Below, in pieces: positions 32,955 to 39,670 of a stretch of 39,670 nucleotides of DNA. The stretch spans positions 1 through 39,670 of the forward strand of contig JAILIS010000014.1 in NCBI GenBank assembly GCA_024695145.1, written 5' to 3'. Within the stretch, counting starts at the first letter, position 1. Each line of letters starts with the position of its first letter. Under the pieces are notes generated by a model, which saw nothing but the letters and a program-made list of their open reading frames with translations, was not told the DNA's origin and ran no database searches. The DNA is from Lachnospiraceae bacterium. GTDB lineage: Bacteria; Bacillota; Clostridia; Lachnospirales; Lachnospiraceae. Position numbers and translations under genes: made by a program.

Positions 32955-33765
32955 CTTCAGTCCTTTCTTTCATAAAGAAATCATATAATCTTTTTCTGTA
33001 ATCCGGAGCTGTATCGAATGCGGCATGACCGTATCCGGTATACATATACAGGGCGAAATCTTTTCTGTGATCAAGTTTTTCAGCGATCTCCATCGTAGCG
33101 TCACTGTCAAGCACCGAATCCTCAAAAACGCCGAGTGCCAGAACCGGACATTGTATCTTTTTCAGATCATCCGATATATCATAATTTCTGATGGCCTTTG
33201 CAAGTATCACAAACTTCTCAAGCTCCTCATCGGTAACACTTCCGGATACATCGTCAAAATAATCCTTGAACTGTTCATAAACATCGGGGGGATATATATC
33301 TTTCCCAAATTCCCTGTACAGTTCCTTTGCCTTTTTCTTTTCTGCAAGATCGATCCATTTTTCAAGAACCGCCCGCTGCTCCGGTTTGACATGCGGTGAT
33401 GTGGAGCCTAAAACAAGCTTTCCGATAAGTTCCGGATATCTGATGGCCATGACCATCGCTATCATTCCTCCCTGGGAAGCACCGAACATATATACATCGG
33501 AAAGACCGAGCTCTTTCATTGCCGCAGCGGTGTCATCCGCCATATCATATATTGAATAGTCATCGGGGATGTTCTTTCTCCTGTCAAACACATATATTGA
33601 AAAATCATCCTTAAAAAGGGTGAATCCCTCCTCAATGGCATCCATTGATCCCATAATGCTTTGAATACTGAGACCCGGCAGGATGACAAATACCCTGTCA
33701 CTGTCACCTGTCTTAAAATACTCCATTTCCATACCGTTTATATTAACTGCTCCCGCTTTGGCCAT
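32947..33765 (-). CDS. Alpha/beta hydrolase
   Basis: A 272-residue hydrolase of the alpha/beta fold. The oxyanion region LPGLSIQS (29-36), the nucleophile elbow FGASQGG with S97 and the late His in GYGHAAFD are visible; the acid is probably an Asp in ALGVFEDSVLDSD. The lid region is charged. It has no signal peptide and a strong AAGGAGGG site. The 8-base overlap with the NuoF-GltD gene implies co-expression with formate dehydrogenase. A formate-releasing esterase would fit the operon, but nothing in the sequence proves the substrate. Confidence 0.87.
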   Translation of the reverse strand: MAKAGAVNINGMEMEYFKTGDSDRVFVILPGLSIQSIMGSMDAIEEGFTLFKDDFSIYVFDRRKNIPDDYSIYDMADDTAAAMKELGLSDVYMFGASQGGMIAMVMAIRYPELIGKLVLGSTSPHVKPEQRAVLEKWIDLAEKKKAKELYREFGKDIYPPDVYEQFKDYFDDVSGSVTDEELEKFVILAKAIRNYDISDDLKKIQCPVLALGVFEDSVLDSDATMEIAEKLDHRKDFALYMYTGYGHAAFDTAPDYRKRLYDFFMKERTEDA

Positions 33766-33798
33766 AAGCTGTCCCTCCTTATATAAATATTCTCTGCT

Positions 33799-34419
33799 TT
33801 ACCGGATCACATCGAAATTCAGGATATCCGCGCTCAGGTATTCTTCCCAAAGCTCATCGAATTTTTTCTCAGCCTCACTCTGATCGACATCATTGCTGTC
33901 ATCTTTGTCATCAGATTCATAATAGTAGGTAACATTTTGCTCTGTATCAAATGTCTCTCCGGCTGTTTCTTCCACGACAAGCTTTTCATCTTTAACAGCG
34001 TATCGGGTCACAAAATGGTTGCCGGCGGTGTAAAGCCTGTCATCCTTTACCGAAAGAGGATATGCCGTACCGTCTGACTGTGCATATCCCGCATATACGA
34101 TCTTCCCGTCAGAGTATATGTATACCTCGGCATCTATTGCCGCCATATTTCCGTCAAGATTGTCATATGCACCTTCTGCAACAAGGAGTGCGCCGTCTTT
34201 GCATATCGGAGCATTTGTATATGCCATTCCTTTTGTGAGCTTCCGATCGACTATCTGTGTGAAAGTATCACATCCTTCGATATCTGTCATCTGAACATGT
34301 TCACCAGTTTCTTCCTGTACGGGCTCGGGGCTGTCGGTATGTATGTTGACATTCACCGACACACAGCCTGTCAGCATGACTGAAACTAAAAGTGCAGTAA
34401 GTACCTTGATCTTGTTCAT
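33799..34419 (-). CDS. Putative lipoprotein of unknown function
   Basis: A 206-residue protein with a short lipoprotein signal (KIKVLTALLVSVMLTGC). The mature part begins with a Glu/Pro-rich linker, then strands suggesting a small beta-sandwich or propeller repeat (AEVYIYSDGKIVYAGYAQSD; VKDDRLYTAGNHFVTRYAVK), and ends in a very acidic, probably helical segment (YESDDKDDSNDVDQSEAEKK). I do not recognise a family. The ATG at 34419 is favoured by GGAAGGA upstream over the frame start at 34452. It lies between the HD-GYP gene and the hydrolase, all in the same direction. Confidence 0.75.
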   Translation of the reverse strand: MNKIKVLTALLVSVMLTGCVSVNVNIHTDSPEPVQEETGEHVQMTDIEGCDTFTQIVDRKLTKGMAYTNAPICKDGALLVAEGAYDNLDGNMAAIDAEVYIYSDGKIVYAGYAQSDGTAYPLSVKDDRLYTAGNHFVTRYAVKDEKLVVEETAGETFDTEQNVTYYYESDDKDDSNDVDQSEAEKKFDELWEEYLSADILNFDVIR

Positions 34420-34448
34420 CCCATCTTCCTTCCTTATTGAGAGCCGGT

Positions 34449-36668
34449 TCATTTATGGATCCTGATATTTGTTATCGCGCACTGGTCACCGGTAAGTGCG
34501 GCATAGATCTTATCATTATCATTATGGATAGTTGCCGTGTTTTTAAGGATTATTCCCGCATTTTCGGTCCTGACAGTGATCCGGCTGTCATGACGCTCAA
34601 ATGTTACGGTACAGTCAAATCCTTTTTTGTTAAATTCCTTCCATGCATCCCACCCTTCAAAATCATCATTCTTGCCGGGAAGCGTTATAACCGTACAGTC
34701 AGGGTCTCCTTCCCAGCATTCTCCGTCCAGGCGCATGAGCATATAATCCTGATATCCGGGACCGAAAACCTTACCGTCATCGGATGTGAAAATATTGATA
34801 TATGCACAGTGCCATACAAGTCTGGCCGTCGGAAGACTGAATGTATGGAATGTTAACTTCATTCCGTCAGTAATCTCAATACCGCCTGTGGCGCTTGTAC
34901 GGTAACCGTCCATCTCAATATTGGGAATATCCCCGGCAGGGACATTGATGTAACTGATCTCTTCTGCGATTCTGGGAATCGCGTCAGCTGCTATCTCTTC
35001 TGTGGCTTTTTCGATCCTGACATGAGATATATGGCAGAATTCTCCGGTAAGCCCGATATAGGCAAATCTCGAATTATCGGGAAGTGCTATTATATAATCA
35101 TATGCCGTACTGCTTCCGATGATACTTATCAGAGCGTGATCCTTTCGTCTTACCGCTTTGATCCTGTATTCATTCTTTTTCAGGTCTGTTTGAGGAGGTA
35201 CTTCTTTTGTAACCATCTTTCTGGCACCGAGAGTCTCTGTACGGCCGTCAAACCAGATATTGCCATATTCAAAATACAGCAGTTCCTTCCTGTTTCTGTC
35301 ATCATCATGATAATGTCCGTCAAGAGAGTCAAACAGTATCAGTGACGGTGCAGCGGTACGGCCCGGTATGTTCCTGTCGGGTTCTACGGTCATGGAGATC
35401 GTGGTCACAGAAGGAGTCAGAAGAATGCCGTCCGATACGGAATCCCTGTATTTCTCGACTGTCAGCTCATCTTTACCCGCAAGTTCACTGACCTCCTCAC
35501 GCTCTTTCATGTCATATTCACTGTCGATATCTATCAGATGGACCATGATCCTGGCAAACTGCGGATCAAACTGAGTACCTATGCCTTTTACTATTTCTTC
35601 CCTTACCTGCTGCTGAGGGATCGGGTCACGATAACTTCTTTTTGAAGTCATCGCATCATAGGCATCCGCGACGGAAATGATCCTTGCATACTCCGGAATA
35701 TCCGTACCTTTCAGGCCGGAAGGATAACCTTTCCCATCATATCTTTCATGATGATAATTCGCTCCGCTGCTTATAAAAGGGATCTCTCTGATGTTCTTTA
35801 AGATCTGTGCCCCAAGCTCAGGATGTTTTTTGATGACTTCGTATTCCTCATCCGTCAGTTTTCCCTCTTTATTGATGATCTTTTCCGGAATACCGATCTT
35901 TCCTACGTCATGAAGGAGCGCAACATAGTAAATATCATCACACTGCCTCGAACTCTTCCCGGCCTCCTGCGCTATCTTTCTTGAATACTCCGCTACCCTT
36001 GAGGAATGACCGTGTGTATACTGGTCTTTTGCATCGATCGCATTAACGAGTGCCGTTGCCGTCTGCTCGAACAGTCTTCTCAGATTTTTATCCTGTTCTT
36101 CCTTCCTTGAGAGGTTTAATTGAAAAGAGATGAGTGAGAATACGATCCAGCTTACTATCACGAGTGCCGTGAGCGTATCAAAGTAATTGCCCCATCTTGT
36201 ATATGTTATAACGTGATCAGGGTGATAATAGCCGATGATGAAATATATGACCATGCTGATCATATTAAGAGCCAGCATCACATATTTGAGCCGCCCTTCG
36301 AGGATCAGTGCTATGTAAATGGTACCAAGCAGGAGCCATACTGGTGTTCCCCCGTATACGCCTCCGTTTGTAAAAAACATAGCGGGAAGAAACACAAACA
36401 CAAGGATGATCGATATGGTTATCCTTGCGCGTTTGATCCTCCTGAGCTTTGCAGCTATACCGACATACACGGTAAAAGCGATCGCACCGAAAAACGTAGA
36501 CAGAGTGGCTATGATCGGCTCATGCATGATAATACCGGACGGAACGGCAATAAACAGCGCAAACAGTACCGTCACTGAAAAAACTATGAATGCCCTGTCT
36601 TTAACGTCGACAGTTTCATCATAGATATATCTGTTTAATCTCTCTGCTTCTCTTTTCGGGCTCCACAT
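34449..36668 (-). CDS. Membrane HD-GYP domain protein with C-terminal tandem beta-domains
   Basis: A ~739-residue protein; residue numbers here count from the alternative GTG start at 36680. The N-terminus has about six membrane segments (28-190). A complete HD-GYP domain follows: HSSRVAEYSR (225-234), LLHDVGKIG with H257/D258, and YHHERYDGKGYP (309-320) with GYP at 318-320, so c-di-GMP hydrolysis is expected. Residues 420-743 form two similar beta-rich domains, each ending alike: YIGLTGEFCHISHVRIEK (541-558) and IYAALTGDQCAITNIRIHK (725-743). I know no named family for these. I prefer the ATG at 36668, with AAGAAGG upstream. Its HD-GYP part is paralogous to the pseudogene just upstream. Confidence 0.87.
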   Translation of the reverse strand: MWSPKREAERLNRYIYDETVDVKDRAFIVFSVTVLFALFIAVPSGIIMHEPIIATLSTFFGAIAFTVYVGIAAKLRRIKRARITISIILVFVFLPAMFFTNGGVYGGTPVWLLLGTIYIALILEGRLKYVMLALNMISMVIYFIIGYYHPDHVITYTRWGNYFDTLTALVIVSWIVFSLISFQLNLSRKEEQDKNLRRLFEQTATALVNAIDAKDQYTHGHSSRVAEYSRKIAQEAGKSSRQCDDIYYVALLHDVGKIGIPEKIINKEGKLTDEEYEVIKKHPELGAQILKNIREIPFISSGANYHHERYDGKGYPSGLKGTDIPEYARIISVADAYDAMTSKRSYRDPIPQQQVREEIVKGIGTQFDPQFARIMVHLIDIDSEYDMKEREEVSELAGKDELTVEKYRDSVSDGILLTPSVTTISMTVEPDRNIPGRTAAPSLILFDSLDGHYHDDDRNRKELLYFEYGNIWFDGRTETLGARKMVTKEVPPQTDLKKNEYRIKAVRRKDHALISIIGSSTAYDYIIALPDNSRFAYIGLTGEFCHISHVRIEKATEEIAADAIPRIAEEISYINVPAGDIPNIEMDGYRTSATGGIEITDGMKLTFHTFSLPTARLVWHCAYINIFTSDDGKVFGPGYQDYMLMRLDGECWEGDPDCTVITLPGKNDDFEGWDAWKEFNKKGFDCTVTFERHDSRITVRTENAGIILKNTATIHNDNDKIYAALTGDQCAITNIRIHK

Positions 36669-36684
36669 ACGGATCAACACCTTC

Positions 36685-36733
36685 TTAAGATTTTCTTAAT
36701 TTAGAATATACCATAAAAGCAGATTTTTTCCGA
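36685..36733 (-). promoter_or_regulatory. Candidate promoter and palindrome before the HD-GYP gene
   Basis: On the minus strand an extended -10 (TGG-TATATT, hexamer 36710-36705) lies about 37 bases before the ATG, with a poor -35 (TCGGAA, 36733-36728). A perfect dyad TTAAGA-TTT-TCTTAA at 36685-36699 overlaps the predicted transcript start and could be an operator or a leader hairpin. Confidence 0.35.
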
Positions 36734-36747
36734 TAATTTATTATATT

Positions 36748-37365
36748 TTAACTGATCTTTCCGTCTCTGATAAGGCGCAGAAGGGTGTCCGCGATCTTCG
36801 GATCAAACTGTTTGCCTTTGTTTTTCTCTATCTCCGCCACTATATCTTCCATTGTAAGTTTATTTCTGTATACTCTGTTGGAGTTCATGGCATCAAATGA
36901 ATCCGCAACACAGATCATCCTTGCTATAAACGGGATCTCCTCGCCTTCTCTGCCTTCAGGATAACCCTTTCCGTCATATCGCTCATGATGATACAACGCT
37001 CCCTCGTTAACATTTTTCAGGCTTTTGAAGCTTGACAGTATTTCACCGCCCCGGACAGTATGGGATTTAATGGGTATTGTTGGATATCGTAAAATCATAT
37101 GTGTAGGCCTGATAGTTATGCTCGGTTATACCTTCGTTATTAAGGTCAAAAGCTTTGGTCCATGTGCTGCTCCTGGCCATGGCATTGACAGATACTGCCT
37201 TTGTTTTCGAACCTGCCTCCCCGAACAGATCATCTCCTTCAAATGTCGAATGGTGCATTGTTCTGTTATATGAATCCGTCTTGATAAAACTGAAAGCGAT
37301 CATGGAGACGATAATGATCAGCGTGACGGAGAATATCCGATGGTTCTTTTTCTGATTTTTGTCAT
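36748..37365 (-). pseudogene. Decayed HD-GYP sensor gene (frameshift and internal deletion)
   Basis: Three pieces remain. An ATG at 37365 with AGGGG upstream opens MTK and then shifts frame within the A-rich codons; one frame over, the sequence continues as a membrane anchor (IFSVTLIIIVSMIAFSFIK) and an extracellular piece ending YTYDFTISNNTH and a stop near 37067. A second frame then carries the end of an HD-GYP domain (HTVRGGEILSSF, YHHERYDGKGYP, SDFDAM-like region) to 36748. The catalytic HD segment and the middle of the sensor are missing. This looks like a deletion joining the sensor start to the HD-GYP end. It is a relative of the intact downstream gene. Confidence 0.7.
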
Positions 37366-37408
37366 TATAAAACCCCTGTGTCCGTACGTTCTTTATTCAT
37401 CAAACAAA

Positions 37409-37440
37409 CCATATATTACCATATGGCGGCAAATAAACAA
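37409..37440 (-). promoter_or_regulatory. Relic promoter with dyad upstream of the HD-GYP pseudogene
   Basis: TTGTTT (37440-37435) and TAATAT (37418-37413) are spaced by 16 bases on the minus strand. A perfect inverted repeat, CCATAT-ATTACC-ATATGG at 37409-37426, overlaps the -10 and could be an operator. Confidence 0.4.
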
Positions 37441-37465
37441 GTATTCCGTTCACTTTTCGGATGCA

Positions 37466-37514
37466 TTGACTTTGACGTCATCCTTTCTTAAGATTAGATC
37501 AGATAATATGATCT
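37466..37514 (+). promoter_or_regulatory. Promoter and operator-like dyad before thpR
   Basis: TTGACT (37466-37471) and TAAGAT (37489-37494) are spaced by 17 bases. A second TTGACG begins six bases after the first and offers an alternative start. A perfect dyad AGATCA-N7-TGATCT (37496-37514) overlaps the predicted transcript start, where a repressor could act. Confidence 0.5.
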
Positions 37515-37535
37515 GACTGCCTGAAAGGAAAGCTT

Positions 37536-38042
37536 ATGAGATTATTTCTGGCAATAATACCGAACAACGGAATAAAGGACGAACTCTGTTTTGCGGAAAA
37601 AAGACTGCAGTTGCAGGGTGTTAAAGGGAAATATACACCCCGGGAAAACCTTCATCTGACACTTGCTTTCATCGGAGAGTACAGTGATCCCGACCATGTT
37701 TCGGAAGTATTAAGAGATGTACCGTTTGAGCCTGTAAGACTTGTAATAGACGGGTTTGGCTGCTTTGGTGACACATTCTGGATCGGCGTTAAAGACGATA
37801 CCGGACTTAAATCCAATGTAAAACGGATCAGAAAAGCTCTTTCCGATAACGGTATACCGTTTGACAGAAAGAAATTTCTGCCGCACATAACACTTGCCAG
37901 AAATATTGAATATTCCAAAGGGATCCCGACAGATACTCCGTTTCCTGCCGGAATGGATGTAGAGTATATCAGTCTTATGCGATCTGATCGCGGAAAAAGC
38001 GGGATGATATACACTATAGTGGATGAATTTCAAATATCATGA
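37536..38042 (+). CDS. thpR: RNA 2',3'-cyclic phosphodiesterase (2H family, ThpR/LigT)
   Basis: A 168-residue protein of the 2H phosphoesterase family. The two catalytic HxT motifs are present: NLHLTLAFIG (H40, T42) and PHITLAR (H117, T119), at the expected spacing. Such enzymes hydrolyse RNA 2',3'-cyclic phosphates to 2'-phosphates; the in-cell substrate is uncertain. An AAAGGA site lies just upstream. Its stop codon overlaps the next start as ATGA, so the two plus-strand genes are coupled. Confidence 0.92.
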   Translation: MRLFLAIIPNNGIKDELCFAEKRLQLQGVKGKYTPRENLHLTLAFIGEYSDPDHVSEVLRDVPFEPVRLVIDGFGCFGDTFWIGVKDDTGLKSNVKRIRKALSDNGIPFDRKKFLPHITLARNIEYSKGIPTDTPFPAGMDVEYISLMRSDRGKSGMIYTIVDEFQIS

Positions 38043-38332
38043 TCCTGAGAAGCTATCTGATAGGATTGTTCACGGAAGAGATCTGCAAAAACATCGTTAC
38101 CTATGGCTTTAAAAACAAAAGAAGTGATACTATCGTTATTAAAATGATGATCCATGGTGACGGGATCTTTCTTAATATCAAAGACAACTGTGTACTGTTC
38201 GACCCCACCAGGTATTATGACACCTTGAGGGATCAGGCGGAGGACAAAACATCCGGTATCGGTATAAGAATGATCATGAAACTGTCGAAAAACGTAACCT
38301 ATACTACCGGCTTCAACCTTATGTATCTGTAA
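38039..38332 (+). CDS. Short GHKL ATPase (RsbW-like), probably N-terminally truncated
   Basis: A 97-residue protein that matches only the core of the HATPase_c_2 domain: N-box TEEICKNIVTYGF (about 12-24), a G1-like box DNCVLFDP and G2 TSGIGIRMIMKLSK. Full-length family members carry about 35 more residues before the N-box, and G1 normally reads DNG, so the Gly-to-Cys change may weaken ATP binding. The start is fixed by the ATGA overlap with thpR. It could be a minimal regulator or a remnant of a longer anti-sigma type protein. It lacks an obvious partner sigma factor or antagonist. Confidence 0.65.
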   Translation: MILRSYLIGLFTEEICKNIVTYGFKNKRSDTIVIKMMIHGDGIFLNIKDNCVLFDPTRYYDTLRDQAEDKTSGIGIRMIMKLSKNVTYTTGFNLMYL

Positions 38333-38389
38333 GCACCTTTTTTGTTCGCATTCAGATCTCGACGGACCGCTGACTGCGCCCTTCGGGAC

Positions 38390-38417
38390 AAAAAAACCGG
38401 TGGCATCTGCCACCGGT
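38390..38417 (-). terminator. Terminator of the cyclic-nucleotide-domain gene
   Basis: ACCGGTGGC (38396-38404) pairs perfectly with GCCACCGGT (38409-38417) around a 4-base loop. On the minus strand the stem runs directly into a T-run (38396-38390). It closes the gene ending at 38461. The plus-strand side has no T-run, so plus-strand transcripts are not clearly stopped here. Confidence 0.9.
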
Positions 38418-38460
38418 CTGATATCTGATCTTAAAGCTTCAAACTACGGATAACGAGCAT

Positions 38461-39417
38461 TTAGTCGTTGCATTTCTTAACCTCTGATTTGAGGCCTTCA
38501 TCGATATCGCCCTTATTCTTTGCTTCGTTAACACGATAGATAACTTTGCAGGCATTCATGTACTCACTTGTAAGATGTCTTACCCTGTATGACAGATGTT
38601 CAAGTATCATCTGTACCTTGGCGGGATTTTTCTCGAACAGTTCCTTGATGTCGGACTCGGTGATGATCTCCAGAGTGGTGTTATTCTCCATGACAACTGC
38701 TGTACAGCTTCTCTCAACTTTGTCTATCATGCCGAGCTCACCGAAAAACATATTGGAATTGAGCTTTGTAAGAAGCTTTTCATCGGATGTACCGTATCCT
38801 TCATATATTCCGATAGTTCCGGAATGGATATCGTACATACAGTCACCAACCTCACCTTCTTTGAAGATTATCTGTCCCTTATCAAAGTCCTCGACTTTGA
38901 CAGCGTAACCTTCACTGTGGCCGTTCTGGGAAAGAATGCGGTCTGCTTCTACGCTGAGCTTATTTATCGCTTTGTTCCTCTTATATGCTGTCGCGAAACG
39001 GATGATCAGATCAGCAAGAGCTCCTCCGAACTCCTTATCCGCACTGTTTCTGATCTGTGAAACTGTATTACTGACATCTGAATAATCAGCAGTAAGACTG
39101 CGAAGCCTTCCACTCAGACTCTTCATTATATCCATTATTCTGTCGGGGTTTGTCTTGAAAAAGTCAGCAACCTCGCTGCTTTCAACCTCGAGAACAGTTA
39201 CATCGTCTTCTGCAACTGCCGTAGCGCTTCTCGGATAAGCCTCAACAACAGCCATCTCGCCGAAAATCTTTCCTTTTCCAAGTTGTGTTAACAGCTGCTG
39301 TTCCTTCTCTTCGTATGCGGCATATATGGAGACCGTACCTTCTTCTATCTGATACAGAGTATCTCCCATTTCGCCTTCACGAAAGATAACTTCGCCTTTC
39401 TTAAACTGCTTAGTCAT
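38461..39417 (-). CDS. Protein with two cyclic-nucleotide-binding-like domains, no HTH
   Basis: A 318-residue soluble protein with a tandem of Crp-like beta-barrels. The first runs from about 3 to 110 (IFREGEMGDTLYQIEEGTVSIY; FGEMAVVEAYPRSATAVA), the second from about 165 to 275 (IIFKEGEVGDCMYDIHSGTIGIY; FFGELGMIDKVERSCTAVV). Each keeps the FGE...RS-TAV phosphate-binding layout. There is no C-terminal helix-turn-helix, so it is not a Crp-type transcription factor; helical segments follow each barrel. I place the start at 39417 (MTKQFKKGEVIF), although a GTG at 39456 is possible. It is a single gene with its own promoter and terminator. Ligand and output unknown. Confidence 0.87.
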   Translation of the reverse strand: MTKQFKKGEVIFREGEMGDTLYQIEEGTVSIYAAYEEKEQQLLTQLGKGKIFGEMAVVEAYPRSATAVAEDDVTVLEVESSEVADFFKTNPDRIMDIMKSLSGRLRSLTADYSDVSNTVSQIRNSADKEFGGALADLIIRFATAYKRNKAINKLSVEADRILSQNGHSEGYAVKVEDFDKGQIIFKEGEVGDCMYDIHSGTIGIYEGYGTSDEKLLTKLNSNMFFGELGMIDKVERSCTAVVMENNTTLEIITESDIKELFEKNPAKVQMILEHLSYRVRHLTSEYMNACKVIYRVNEAKNKGDIDEGLKSEVKKCND

Positions 39418-39484
39418 GCCTATTATCCCACCCTTCTCCCATATCTTAACCGGCACAGTTATGCCGATTTTAGGTTACTTCGTA

Positions 39485-39513
39485 ATTGTAGTATATTAAC
39501 ATTTTCATGTCAA
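39485..39513 (-). promoter_or_regulatory. Strong promoter of the cyclic-nucleotide-domain gene
   Basis: On the minus strand TTGACA (39513-39508) and TACAAT (39490-39485) are spaced by 17 bases. Start would be near 39478, giving a leader of about 60 bases to the ATG at 39417. A small inverted repeat CGGCA...TGCCG (39451-39466) lies in the leader. Confidence 0.75.
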
Positions 39514-39619
39514 CTAACAACGGATTCACGATAGCGTAAATCAAATGTAGGAATTAATAAAAAGAGTTGACCAAGATCCGGTTAAGATCTGAAATACCCA
39601 TTTATTATATCCCAGAGCA

Positions 39620-39670
39620 TCAAAAATGGAAACCTTCCGTACGCTTCGCTCCCGGACGCTCTTCATTACT
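39620..39670 (-). other. Possible 3' end of a gene entering from the right edge
   Basis: The minus strand is open for 16 codons from the edge and ends in TGA at 39622-39620 (the last residues read KRTEGFHF). No terminator follows. The piece is too short to judge; the rest, 39514-39619, shows no feature I can support beyond short AGATC repeats. Confidence 0.15.

Noticed and set aside
32947..33765. S-formylglutathione hydrolase assignment for the alpha/beta hydrolase
   Set aside because: The operon with formate dehydrogenase is suggestive, but the sequence does not show that family's motifs or length.
36213..36624. Plus-strand open frames opposite the HD-GYP membrane region
   Set aside because: They are antisense to a well-supported gene and show no family features.
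39626..39670. Plus-strand ATG frame open to the right edge
   Set aside because: It has no ribosome site, only 15 codons are visible and the composition looks random.

Overview
The window looks like a chromosomal segment of an anaerobic Gram-positive Clostridia, most likely a Lachnospiraceae (Butyrivibrio or Pseudobutyrivibrio type). This is inferred from gene content and protein style: split transketolase, a ChvE-type sugar ABC transporter with a LytS/YesN two-component system, DUF5711, a cytosolic molybdopterin formate dehydrogenase, AAGGAGG-like ribosome sites and TTGACA/TATAAT promoters. No species call is possible from the sequence alone. Almost everything is on the minus strand. The only plus-strand genes are a VanX-type dipeptidase (27.8-28.4 kb) and a thpR / ATPase-fragment pair (37.5-38.3 kb). 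I see no CRISPR array, insertion sequence, prophage or tRNA gene.

Layout, left to right. (1) At 1-165 a near-consensus minus-strand promoter and a boxA-like leader run off the left edge, probably the start of an rRNA operon. (2) At 285-1280 lies a membrane-bound Xre-type regulator with its own terminator. (3) 1.4-13.4 kb is a sugar-sensing and uptake block. chvE, gguA and gguB encode an ABC importer. It is followed by a YesN-type response regulator, a LytS-type sensor kinase, two extra periplasmic-type sugar-binding proteins (one held by an N-terminal membrane anchor, one lipoprotein), an intracellular GH5 glycosidase and an Na+-coupled NSS transporter. The order resembles the known XylFII-LytS-YesN system that controls xylFGH in clostridia.

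(4) 13.5-27.6 kb is a long co-directional run that begins at a TTGTAA-17-TATAAT promoter. It holds a 3'-5' exonuclease, trmB, an FkbH-like HAD enzyme with its own acyl carrier protein, 6-phosphofructokinase, dnaX, ybaB, recR, galM, a large surface protein, both transketolase halves, DUF5711 and CvpA, and ends in a clear terminator. dnaX carries an in-phase A-AAA-AAG slippery heptamer, a downstream stem-loop and a close -1 stop, predicting a 427-residue gamma-like product.

(5) 28.4-36.7 kb holds a Cys-type formate dehydrogenase alpha subunit, an unusual NuoF(iron-sulfur)-GltD fusion flavoprotein, an alpha/beta hydrolase, a lipoprotein and a membrane HD-GYP protein. (6) 36.7-37.4 kb is a decayed HD-GYP paralogue with a frameshift and an internal deletion. 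(7) thpR and an N-truncated HATPase follow, and then a protein made of two cyclic-nucleotide-binding-like domains without a DNA-binding domain, which has its own promoter and terminator.

No wholly new system is evident. The strongest leads are the candidate programmed frameshift in dnaX, the formate dehydrogenase / NuoF-GltD pair, the orphan FkbH-ACP pair and the doubled sugar-binding sensors.
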